64,000 nucleotides of DNA from AAA164-E04 sp964342825 (GTDB taxonomy: Bacteria; Verrucomicrobiota; Verrucomicrobiia; Limisphaerales; AAA164-E04): assembly GCA_964342825.1 (NCBI GenBank), contig CAYFHO010000015.1, positions 1 through 64,000 of the forward strand, written 5' to 3'. Shown piece after piece: positions 18,080-25,944 of the stretch. Each line of letters starts with the position of its first letter. Within the stretch, counting starts at the first letter, position 1. The translations under genes and the position numbers were made by a program. The notes under the pieces were generated by a model. The model was not told the DNA's origin. It saw only the letters and a program-made list of their open reading frames with translations, and searched no databases.

Positions 18080-18832
18080 TCACCGGGAGTGACTCAAAAA
18101 CCACTCGTACAGTTTGGGATTGTTGTATGTTTCCGTCCAGGAATCATGCCCGGCCTCAGGGTAAATGGTCAGTTGGACGGTCCCTTTGACACGATCTTTG
18201 ATTAAAGTCACCAGTCTCTCACTTTCTTCAGGTTTCACCACCGTATCTTTACCGCCGTGAAAAACCCAGATCGGCAATGTTTGAAGAGCTTCCTTCGATT
18301 TTGGCAGCAAAAAATCGCGTGTGTTACCGCCTCCACAAATGGGAGCAGCTGCCGCAAATCGTTCAGGAGCTTTTCCAACAAGATTCCAAGTCCCGAACCC
18401 GCCCATGCTTAATCCGGTGACGTAAATTCTCTTTTCATCGATTCGCAACCGATGCGTGACCTCATCAAGCATGGCCAACAAGCCATCTGCATCCCAGACC
18501 AGCCCGGTTGGACACTGAGGCGAGATGACAACAAATGGGAAATCTGGCTCTTTTTGGACTATTTTTGGAGGTCCATGCACTTTGACTTTCTGCAAATCAT
18601 CACCCCTCTCACCTGCACCATGAAGAAACAGTAATAAAGGCCACTTTTTAGTAGTGTCCGAGTCATAAGTTTCAGGCAGGAATTGTAGGTAACGGTACCC
18701 GACTTTTTTGGTAACTACTCCTTTGAAGGAATGCTCAGACTGGTGAGCGACATCCTCCGCCACGCTGAGGTGAGCCAAGCCCAAAAGGGTCACTGCGCAA
18801 ACAATATTTGCCAATTTTTTCAGCTGATTCAT
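18080..18832 (-). CDS. Secreted alpha/beta-hydrolase esterase (phospholipase/carboxylesterase-like)
   Basis: About 250 residues with a signal peptide (hydrophobic segment ending at VAED) and an alpha/beta-hydrolase domain. LLLFLHGAGERGDD is the oxyanion strand, GLSMGGFG is the nucleophile elbow with its catalytic Ser, and EAGHDSW carries the catalytic His. The family cleaves esters, sometimes acetyl or feruloyl groups on plant or algal polysaccharides. The ATG at 18832 has an AAGGTG ribosome site; a TTG further upstream at 18850 is less likely. It is the first gene of the minus-strand run down to 13969. Confidence 0.88.
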   Translation of the reverse strand: MNQLKKLANIVCAVTLLGLAHLSVAEDVAHQSEHSFKGVVTKKVGYRYLQFLPETYDSDTTKKWPLLLFLHGAGERGDDLQKVKVHGPPKIVQKEPDFPFVVISPQCPTGLVWDADGLLAMLDEVTHRLRIDEKRIYVTGLSMGGFGTWNLVGKAPERFAAAAPICGGGNTRDFLLPKSKEALQTLPIWVFHGGKDTVVKPEESERLVTLIKDRVKGTVQLTIYPEAGHDSWTETYNNPKLYEWFLSHSR

Positions 18833-18940
18833 GACACCTTCATCTCTCAAACCATCCTTGAAGTCAAGTCATTGGAGTCAAACCTGGTGACTTGACACTT
18901 GCTATTTCGACTCCACAGCAACAGTCTACAGGAAAGCAAT

Positions 18941-20149
18941 GTGTTCAGCATGAACCCAGAAAGCCAAACCACTCAAATAGATCAGCACAAGACAGTGGCG
19001 GTGGGTGATACCAAAACAGTCTTGGGTACCACAACTGTCGCAAGTACGGCCACCCTTTCCGCCAAGTCGGGAATGGGACACCAGCAGCTGATTGATAACT
19101 TTCAGTCTATCGTTGATTCACAATCGATCTACTACCCTGTTGCTTACCGTTTTCAACAAAGAATTGGTAGCGGACAACAGGGAGTGGTTTTTCATGCACA
19201 AAGACACGGATCAAGAGGCTGCGTGACCGAACACGCAGTGAAGGTGTTTGATCCAGGTATTTATCCCAACGTGGAAAAATATTGGACGGACATGGGTCGC
19301 ATAGCCGCCCAGGTTTCAAGACTCCAGGCAACGCGTTCCCCAAATCTAGTGGATTGTGATATTTACGAAGAAAACAATGGCATCGGGTTCGTTCAAATGG
19401 AACTCATTCGAGGAATCACACTGCTTCAATTACTGGACCCACAAGTGCAAAGGACAGTTCAGTCCAGATGCAGCTCCCGAGAGTGGGATACATTAATGAA
19501 GATTATCTTCAATGAACATAACCATCGTCTGTGCATCCAACCAGGGGTAGCCATTTACATCATGCGACAAATGCTGGCTGGCTTGGAAACATTACACAGC
19601 TTCAACTACCTTCATTGCGACATCAAGCCAAGCAACACGATGATTGATCCCTTGGGATATGTGAAAATTATCGATTTTGGACGTGCGACTTTGGTCAATG
19701 AAAAGTCAAGAATTCTGTTGGGAACTCCGATGTTCATGGCACCGGAAATCCATGATCGTAATCCGGCTACCATCCAATCCGATCTCTATGGAGTGGGCCT
19801 GGTTGGTTTGTTCCTGATGACCGGGAGGCCGATGAGCCTCAGGCAGAACATCACCGAGCCAGAGCTTCAGGAGATCAAATGGAAATTACCTCAAGAACTA
19901 CCTCGATTACTTCCATCCTACGTTCTTCGAAATGAAAAATTTGTCAGTATCCTGCAAAGGCTACTCAATCCTGAACCCTCGAAACGATACGATGATGCCC
20001 GAAAGGCGGAATCTTACGGTGAGGGTCTGGCGATTGTGCACAAGCAACTCACTCAATTAAACATTGATTCAGAGTACCGTCGTGATTTGGCCTATTATTT
20101 GGAAAAATTTCAAGGCACCTCCAGGCAATCTGTGCCGGATAGAACCTGA
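18941..20149 (+). CDS. Serine/threonine protein kinase
   Basis: Hanks-type kinase of about 402 residues. The first 70 residues are Thr/Gln-rich and disordered. The glycine loop is RIGSGQQGVV, the ATP lysine is in HAVKVF (about 101), the catalytic loop is HCDIKPSN (about 225-232), DFG is at about 245-247, and GTPMFMAPEI forms the activation segment. The HRD Arg is replaced by Cys, so it is a non-RD kinase. There is no transmembrane helix or sensor domain. The GTG start at 18941 has AGGA seven bases upstream; an ATG at 18950 and a TTG at 18899 are alternatives. It stands alone and ends before a strong bidirectional terminator. Confidence 0.9.
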   Translation: MFSMNPESQTTQIDQHKTVAVGDTKTVLGTTTVASTATLSAKSGMGHQQLIDNFQSIVDSQSIYYPVAYRFQQRIGSGQQGVVFHAQRHGSRGCVTEHAVKVFDPGIYPNVEKYWTDMGRIAAQVSRLQATRSPNLVDCDIYEENNGIGFVQMELIRGITLLQLLDPQVQRTVQSRCSSREWDTLMKIIFNEHNHRLCIQPGVAIYIMRQMLAGLETLHSFNYLHCDIKPSNTMIDPLGYVKIIDFGRATLVNEKSRILLGTPMFMAPEIHDRNPATIQSDLYGVGLVGLFLMTGRPMSLRQNITEPELQEIKWKLPQELPRLLPSYVLRNEKFVSILQRLLNPEPSKRYDDARKAESYGEGLAIVHKQLTQLNIDSEYRRDLAYYLEKFQGTSRQSVPDRT

Positions 20150-20242
20150 CCGGGGCTGATGAGAATAAGTAGATATCGGCGAGGGGCCCATGTCGCCATG
20201 TGGAAAGATTTCCCAACTCTCTGGACTGAAGGTTTTAAACTA

Positions 20243-20274
20243 AAAAGACCGCCGGTCGCAACCAGCGGTCTTTT
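20243..20274. terminator. Bidirectional terminator between kinase and propeller genes
   Basis: A 10-base-pair stem, AAAAGACCGC (20243-20252) with GCGGTCTTTT (20265-20274), closed by a 12-base loop. A-rich and T-rich flanks on both sides let it serve the convergent genes ending at 20149 and 20305. Confidence 0.9.
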
Positions 20275-20304
20275 GTCATTTGATCTGTTCTGATCAAAGA
20301 AAGA

Positions 20305-21333
20305 TTATTTCACAACTTCCATGACTGCAAACCCTCCAGGATTCCAGGCGGTGGCCAGTGCATAGAGTTTTTCAACTTTGCCATTTTCACCATAAACTGG
20401 TTTCCAGGCAGCATTGTGGATATGAGTGAACAATTCCAATCCAAAGTCTTTCTTGGGATTGACCTCTGATATCAAATTTCCATCTTTATCCACAACGTAG
20501 CAGGGTGCCGACTTATACCCTGCAGGGCCGCGCAAACAGCCCACGAGTACGTTGCCTTGAAAGAAATCGATATCACAGGGAAGCGAACCGGCCGGCAAGT
20601 TGACATTTTCCAGGAAGGTTCCATGGAAATCAAAATCCTGAATGCGTGAGTTGGCACGATCAGCAATGGCCAATCTGCTTGTATGAGGTTCGAGGGTAAT
20701 GCCGTGAGCAGTCCCAAACAATCCATATTCTCTGGCTCCACTCGCCTTGCCTCCGAAATAGGCATCGGTCCAACTGGCACTCCATGGATCCGCTATGGAA
20801 ATATAATTCCCAGCGGAATACCCATCTGCAACGTAAAGTTTACCGTTTGCATATTCAGTGTCCGTGGGATTGAACGCCCCACCACTACCGTAGTAGTCAT
20901 TGAGGTCCATGGGCGAATTCAACACCGAAGTCAATTTGCCCTTGTCGGATACGATATAGACACGGTGTTTTTCATTGTCAGGGAGAGCCAAAAATCTTTC
21001 TCCGTCTCCACGATACAGGATAGTTGTATTGTGGAAATTACCTTCCAGAATCATGGGTTCGGTGACTGGAAGAACCTTTTTCTCGGTGAGATCGTTGCTC
21101 ATCCAAATGATTCCGGCACCCTTGAGGCCAAAGAAAACTTCTCCGGTTTTGTTATCCACCGCAAATCCACCGTGAGCTCCGGGAACTTTGGGAGCAACTT
21201 GATCAGGTAATTTGCTCAATTTTGCATCATACCGGAATTGAAAGGGAGCAGTACCTGCCAGGTCCGCACCCTGAACCGTTGCAGCCGCAAAAAACAGGGC
21301 CGCACCAAAACTTGAAATGATATTTCTATTCAT
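20305..21333 (-). CDS. Secreted beta-propeller (NHL-like) protein
   Basis: About 342 residues. A signal peptide precedes the mature part (hydrophobic stretch ending at VQGAD). The remainder has repeated strands that fit a six-bladed NHL-type propeller: HGGFAVDNKTGEVFF, HGITLEPHTSRLAIADRANSRIQDFDFHG and CDIDFFQGNVLVG. The ATG at 21333 is preferred over a TTG two codons upstream. Such proteins bind ligands or act as extracytoplasmic lyases or phosphatases in various families; no catalytic residue can be assigned here. The gene lies 85 bases downstream of the sigma/sensor trio and could be part of its regulon (inference). Confidence 0.8.
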   Translation of the reverse strand: MNRNIISSFGAALFFAAATVQGADLAGTAPFQFRYDAKLSKLPDQVAPKVPGAHGGFAVDNKTGEVFFGLKGAGIIWMSNDLTEKKVLPVTEPMILEGNFHNTTILYRGDGERFLALPDNEKHRVYIVSDKGKLTSVLNSPMDLNDYYGSGGAFNPTDTEYANGKLYVADGYSAGNYISIADPWSASWTDAYFGGKASGAREYGLFGTAHGITLEPHTSRLAIADRANSRIQDFDFHGTFLENVNLPAGSLPCDIDFFQGNVLVGCLRGPAGYKSAPCYVVDKDGNLISEVNPKKDFGLELFTHIHNAAWKPVYGENGKVEKLYALATAWNPGGFAVMEVVK

Positions 21334-21417
21334 GTCCAAAAGGTTGAGATCAAAGCTCGATCATGCCTTGACTCCCCCTGATGGCAAGTCTGATTTTGAG
21401 AGGATTCCTGGCTGACT

Positions 21418-21825
21418 TTACTCGCCGGGTTGAGAATGGATCAGCTCCTGACGCATCAATAACTGATGCTGATGATTACTCTCACAAGCATATAGTTTGG
21501 TGATTTGTTCCTCGGTCAGGTGATTTTCAATACTGCGGTAACAAGCCCGGATGGTCTCCCAACCAGAGATCACTGTTTGATGATGAATATTTGTCAGCTC
21601 AGAGCAAGCTCGACATATTTCAGGATTGATCTTGGCCAGTTGCTCAGGAGTCAATGACAATTCCAATTGAAGCCGCTTTGAAAAAAGCTCGGACATTTCG
21701 TTGTAACAGGGTGATTCCGCTTTGTCGCTTCTGATTTTGGTGCTGGTCCAGACACTCCCGGTGACCAAACCAGCGGTAAACATGACGGTCATGCAGGCAA
21801 TGGTTTTGTAATGCAGACTTTTCAT
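21418..21825 (-). CDS. Membrane-anchored periplasmic sensor-like protein (CnrX/CpxP-like)
   Basis: A 135-residue protein with an N-terminal signal anchor (about residues 7-27) and a helical periplasmic part. That part contains LELSLTPEQLAKINPE and HLTEEQITKLYA, the LTxxQ-type hairpin seen in CpxP, ZraP and CnrX. Several Cys (SPCYNE, ICRAC, RACYR, YACE) and His residues (IHHQ, NHQHQ) could bind metal. It is the third gene of an ECF sigma/anti-sigma-like/sensor-like run, starting nine bases after the preceding stop. The metal-sensing role is inferred from layout and motifs. Confidence 0.7.
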   Translation of the reverse strand: MKSLHYKTIACMTVMFTAGLVTGSVWTSTKIRSDKAESPCYNEMSELFSKRLQLELSLTPEQLAKINPEICRACSELTNIHHQTVISGWETIRACYRSIENHLTEEQITKLYACESNHQHQLLMRQELIHSQPGE

Positions 21826-21834
21826 ACAGTTACG

Positions 21835-22128
21835 TCATGGAGCCAAACTTATTTCGATGCCGGAATTTGCAATGGAGATTGCTTCAGGCAAACTTTCGAC
21901 AGTGGCAGAATAATGCCATACCAAACTCATGACCATGATGGTCATTGCACCCGCTAATGACCATTTCAGGACCGCGTCACCGAGCTGCTCATCGAGCTTC
22001 CTGCCCTGCTCTTTGCAGGTCTGCATCACGGATTTTACCCAATCAGAAGTGGGAGTGAAACAGACCGGTTCAGGCGCTTGCGAAGCCGCTTTTAACAGCC
22101 GATTCAATTGAGGATCGATAGACTTCAT
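21835..22128 (-). CDS. Short single-span membrane protein, probable anti-sigma factor
   Basis: A 97-residue protein with a cytoplasmic N-terminal half (about residues 1-62), one transmembrane helix (about 64-82), and a short periplasmic tail. I place the start at the ATG at 22128 because the frame further upstream is a reading-frame shadow of the sigma gene. The gene overlaps the 3' end of the ECF sigma gene by 59 bases. That layout fits a CnrY-type anti-sigma factor that holds the sigma factor at the membrane. No ZAS zinc motif is seen. The family was not recognised from sequence alone; the role is inferred from position and topology. Confidence 0.65.
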   Translation of the reverse strand: MKSIDPQLNRLLKAASQAPEPVCFTPTSDWVKSVMQTCKEQGRKLDEQLGDAVLKWSLAGAMTIMVMSLVWHYSATVESLPEAISIANSGIEISLAP

Positions 22129-22711
22129 TGTCTTCTTGCCACTTGATTTCTTTCCAAATTTTCTGAAGTTTTTGACGGGCGCGAAATGCACGCACCTTAA
22201 TGACGGTTTCGCTCCAGCCTGTCTTTTCCTGGATTTCCCGTGTGGACTTCTCTTCGACATACAGCAGCTGCACCAGCAAACGATCTTTTGGTTTAAGTCG
22301 GTCCAGAAGCCGGTCCAAAACCTCCCTGGCCGCCAAGGCTTTGGAAGGGTGAACATGGTCATCCGTTCGATGCAAAGATTCGATGACGGCACATTCTTCT
22401 TCGCTTAGATCAGCCCACCTTAATTCGGGGCGCACCTTTTCAGCTTTGAGCTGATTCAGGCATGTGTTGACAGCCACGCGGGATACCCAATGCTCCAATG
22501 GAGCCTTGCCACTGTATTGATGTAACTTGGTGAAAATGGTCGTAAAAATGATCTGTGTCAGGTCTTCTTCCTGAATTCTACGTGGACGATAGCTGCGAGC
22601 AATCTTAAGGACCAAAGGGTAAAGACGCTCAACCAGTGCTTGAGCAGCATTTTCATCCTGCTCCATAACACCTTCGATGAGCAATTTGGTCTCTGGATCT
22701 ACCTGCTTCAT
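22070..22711 (-). CDS. ECF-type RNA polymerase sigma factor
   Basis: A 213-residue sigma-70 family protein with only regions 2 and 4. Region 2 spans about residues 20-95, including EEDLTQIIFTTIFTKLHQYSG and WVSRVAVNTCLNQLK. Region 4 spans about 135-195, including LKPKDRLLVQLLYVEEKSTREIQEKTGWSE and a basic recognition helix. The gene heads a run with a probable anti-sigma protein and a periplasmic sensor-like protein, and is divergent from an MFS transporter. The 170-base gap upstream probably holds an autoregulated promoter. Confidence 0.93.
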   Translation of the reverse strand: MKQVDPETKLLIEGVMEQDENAAQALVERLYPLVLKIARSYRPRRIQEEDLTQIIFTTIFTKLHQYSGKAPLEHWVSRVAVNTCLNQLKAEKVRPELRWADLSEEECAVIESLHRTDDHVHPSKALAAREVLDRLLDRLKPKDRLLVQLLYVEEKSTREIQEKTGWSETVIKVRAFRARQKLQKIWKEIKWQEDNEVYRSSIESAVKSGFASA

Positions 22712-22884
22712 CTACCTAAATACCAACTAAATTCCCAAGGTATTGATTAATAACAGACAATCGGTCGAAGGTCAAAGTTACAGTTTTGTTGTCAATCTGG
22801 CTTTGAACCAGCGAGTGCAGGGGCCGAATAAGATAATCCAAAATGTCTTGCTGTCGGAATGTCACATGTGTCAAATGCAGCATC

Positions 22885-24339
22885 ATGGCTGAAGAATCCC
22901 CGACCAAGCTCAAGTTGAGCATGACCCAATGGCTCGTTTGCGTCATTGCCTCCATAGGTTTTGCATTTGATATATATGAGTTATTGATGCTTCCACTGAT
23001 TGTTCGGCCTGCGTTGATGGAATTGGTCGGAGCAGCTCCGGGCACCCCTGAGTTTGCTGGCTATGTGGGGCAATTATTTTACATTCCTGCTATTGCCGGA
23101 GGCATCTTTGGTCTGCTGGGAGGTTGGTTGACAGATGTTTTCGGCAGGAGACGTGTTTTGACCTTCTCCATCCTGCTTTACGCCTGTGGTGCATTTTGTG
23201 CGGGTTTTTCAACGACAGTAGGAATGCTGCTTTTTTTTCGGTGCCTGGTTTTTGTTGGGGTTTGTGTTGAATTCGTGGCGGCAGTTGCCTGGCTGGCAGA
23301 ACTGTTTCCTGATCCACAGCAGCGAGAAAAAGTAATCGGATATACCCAGGCATTTTCGTCGATCGGCGGTTTGATGGTGGCAGTTGCGAACGGATGGTGC
23401 ATAACCTATTCAGATCGAATGCCATCACTGGCACTCCCGGAATTTTTAAATTTCTGGGGTGGTTCCATTCAGGATAGTAATGCCGCGTGGAGGTTTACCT
23501 TAATTTCGGGACTCATTCCCGCCATTCCTTTGATCCTTATTCGCCCGTTCCTGCCTGAATCACCCGTTTGGAAAAAGAAAAAGGAGGCAGGGACGCTCCA
23601 GCGTCCAAGTATTGCCGCCTTGTTTTCACCTGAATTAAAACGCACAACGATCGTTACGACGATAATGTTTGCACTTGCTTATGGGGCAGCTTTCGGAGCG
23701 CTGCAGCATATTCAGCGAATCGTGCCCGGAATTCCCGGTGTTCAGTCTACAGTTCAGGAAGCAGGCAATGCCGCGGCCGAGGGATTGACAGGTCCAGCAG
23801 CTGCCAAAGCCTCGGCAATCGCCGGCAAAAAAGTCGAACAGAGTATTGCTGCGGGTGTGACCAAGGTTCAGGAGATCGGAGGACTGTTTGGCAGGTTTCT
23901 ATTAGCCTTACTGATAGTAAGATACGCAAGCCGCCAGAAACTGATACGCACATTCCAACTTCCGGGGTTGATCATCATCCCTGTTGTTTTTGGGCTGATA
24001 GCCACCACCAACTTGAATCTGCTTTACGTTGGAATCTTTTTCTGCGGCTTGTTGACCGTTGGACAGTTTAGTTTCTGGGGCAATTACCTGCCCACAGCCT
24101 ACCCTGTTCACCTTCGGGGAACGGGAGAAAGTTTTGCTGCAAACATCGGAGGACGTCTCATTGGAACTTCCTTTGCATATGTCACCGCCACATTGTCCGT
24201 TCAAACCTGGATGCCAGGTGATTCACCTGCCAAAAAATTGGCATATACCGCAGCAGGCATTGGATTCCTGGTATATCTTGTTGGCTACATAGTGTCTTTC
24301 TGGTTACCTGAACCAAGTAAAGAAATCGATGAAGAGTAG
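22885..24339 (+). CDS. MFS transporter (sugar/organic-acid porter-like)
   Basis: About 484 residues with roughly 12 transmembrane helices. The MFS loop signature GGWLTDVFGRRRVL lies between helices 2 and 3, and PESPVWKKKKEAG lies after helix 6 as in sugar porters. Between helices 7 and 8 there is an unusual segment of about 50 residues, rich in Ala and Gly and predicted helical, before the next membrane span. The ATG at 22885 is used, giving a short cytoplasmic N-terminus; the frame upstream of it has no good ribosome site. It is divergent from the ECF sigma gene. The substrate is unknown. Confidence 0.88.
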   Translation: MAEESPTKLKLSMTQWLVCVIASIGFAFDIYELLMLPLIVRPALMELVGAAPGTPEFAGYVGQLFYIPAIAGGIFGLLGGWLTDVFGRRRVLTFSILLYACGAFCAGFSTTVGMLLFFRCLVFVGVCVEFVAAVAWLAELFPDPQQREKVIGYTQAFSSIGGLMVAVANGWCITYSDRMPSLALPEFLNFWGGSIQDSNAAWRFTLISGLIPAIPLILIRPFLPESPVWKKKKEAGTLQRPSIAALFSPELKRTTIVTTIMFALAYGAAFGALQHIQRIVPGIPGVQSTVQEAGNAAAEGLTGPAAAKASAIAGKKVEQSIAAGVTKVQEIGGLFGRFLLALLIVRYASRQKLIRTFQLPGLIIIPVVFGLIATTNLNLLYVGIFFCGLLTVGQFSFWGNYLPTAYPVHLRGTGESFAANIGGRLIGTSFAYVTATLSVQTWMPGDSPAKKLAYTAAGIGFLVYLVGYIVSFWLPEPSKEIDEE

Positions 24340-24392
24340 GTTGATTCATAGAGACACTCAATCACAGACGTTCAAAGCATTCACCGAATCTC

Positions 24393-24995
24393 ATGCACAA
24401 TAACAGCAAACTTATCTTTGAGACCTATGCTCAAAGTTATTTCAATGAAGCAGGCAAGGTTCTTGAAATTGGGCCTTCTGACTTTCCTTCCCCATATTGC
24501 AAAATTGCAACCGGTGGATCTGAGAAATGGGACACACTGGATATCACTGATGACGATCGCCTGACTTACAAAGGGGTGGATCCATATTCCTTCCCAATAG
24601 AAAATGAGACATACGATCTGATCTTCTCAGCTCAAGTCTTTGAGCATGTTCCAAAAATTTGGACATGGATGAAAGAACTGGCCCGCATCACCAAAAAGGG
24701 CGGACTGATTATTACCATCAACCCAATGAGCTGGCCCTACCACGAGCATCCGCAGGATTGCTGGCGGGCTTATCCGGACGGCATGAGGGCGGTCTCGGAA
24801 GAGGCAAATTTGGAGGTTGTTTTGTCCAAATGTGAAAGTATCGAATCCAAGGGATACAAAAAGGTCGTCCCTGGAATTGGAATGGAGTGGCAAAGCAAGA
24901 AACGCATCCTCATATCCAAAATGCTGGCTCCTCTGGGCTTTCCTATTGAGGCCGCCTTCGATACCGTCACGGTCGCCCGAAAACCCGCCGATTAA
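24393..24995 (+). CDS. Class I SAM-dependent methyltransferase
   Basis: A 200-residue methyltransferase of the Methyltransf_11/25 type. VLEIGPSD is the SAM-binding loop, DTLDITDD holds the acidic residue for the ribose, SAQVFEHV is the post-II motif, and KKGGLIITINP is the strand after it. The HEHPQDCWRAYPDGM string is typical of a branch associated with glycan or lipid modification. It lies 53 bases after the MFS gene and 27 bases before an acetyltransferase gene, with which it may be co-transcribed. The substrate is unknown. Confidence 0.85.
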   Translation: MHNNSKLIFETYAQSYFNEAGKVLEIGPSDFPSPYCKIATGGSEKWDTLDITDDDRLTYKGVDPYSFPIENETYDLIFSAQVFEHVPKIWTWMKELARITKKGGLIITINPMSWPYHEHPQDCWRAYPDGMRAVSEEANLEVVLSKCESIESKGYKKVVPGIGMEWQSKKRILISKMLAPLGFPIEAAFDTVTVARKPAD

Positions 24996-25022
24996 GAAAG
25001 GTGTATAGGCCGATAAAGATTC

Positions 25023-25790
25023 ATGGCAAATCAATCCACAATCCTGAAGGCCTATATAGAAGATCGCCGAGCGAGAAATTTTGCCGGTTACCAATACGAG
25101 GATCTCGGGTATCTGATTCGACATTTTCCTCTCCGTGGAAATCAAAAAGGGTGGGTTCAATTTGCGTGCATTCCTGAGTCAAAACTTGACCAGACCATCA
25201 AGGATCAGATCGATTTCTTTGCTGATAAAAAAGTTCCATTTGAATGGAAGGTGCACAACTTTGATCAACCAAAGATCCTTGCCGACCGTTTGGTCGCTCA
25301 TGGATTTGTCGCTGATGAAGAGGAACATTTAATGGTTTATGAATCGACCTCGGAGCCTGAGATTCTACCTCTCAAATTACCCGATCCTATTATCATTGAA
25401 AAAGTTCGTGGCAAAAAAGAGTTCAGCGCAATCTGCAAATTCCAGGAGAATATCTGGCAAACCAATCTCTCAGATCTTTTTGAATACATCATCGATCATG
25501 AGTCCATTTTTTCGTTTTATATCGCCAAGGCCCACGGTGAGATCATTGGTTCCGGTTGGACAGAATTTCTGGAAGGATCCGATTTTCCTGAGCTGCATGG
25601 CGGAGCGGTTGCACCTCAATGGCGCGGTAAAGGAATTTACACGGCTTTGCTTGCGGAGAGGATTCAGGAATCTAAGCTCAAAGGATATCCATACATCAGC
25701 GTGGATGCAGCGCCTATGAGTTACCCGATCCTGAAAGCAAAAGGATTTACCAGCCTGGCAACCAGTCGGCCTTTTCACCTGCAATTGTAA
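25023..25790 (+). CDS. GNAT-family N-acetyltransferase
   Basis: 255 residues. The C-terminal half is a GNAT domain, with the acetyl-CoA loop visible as VAPQWRGKGIYTALLAERI and the final strand around YPILKAKGFTSL. The N-terminal half (about 1-110) looks like a degenerate second GNAT fold, a common two-domain layout. It follows the methyltransferase after 27 bases. The acceptor is unknown: small molecule, antibiotic or protein. Confidence 0.85.
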   Translation: MANQSTILKAYIEDRRARNFAGYQYEDLGYLIRHFPLRGNQKGWVQFACIPESKLDQTIKDQIDFFADKKVPFEWKVHNFDQPKILADRLVAHGFVADEEEHLMVYESTSEPEILPLKLPDPIIIEKVRGKKEFSAICKFQENIWQTNLSDLFEYIIDHESIFSFYIAKAHGEIIGSGWTEFLEGSDFPELHGGAVAPQWRGKGIYTALLAERIQESKLKGYPYISVDAAPMSYPILKAKGFTSLATSRPFHLQL

Positions 25791-25944
25791 TTGTTCCGCG
25801 GCCTTCAAGAACGCAGCTCTCGAAGTTTTTGACTCTTCTCGATGGGAGCTTGCTTCATCACCAATCCCACACTAGATTTAGGTCCAATCAGCAATTTATT
25901 TGAGACAATCTGAGAATGTCATTTTGGCGAACCCTGAAAATCGC

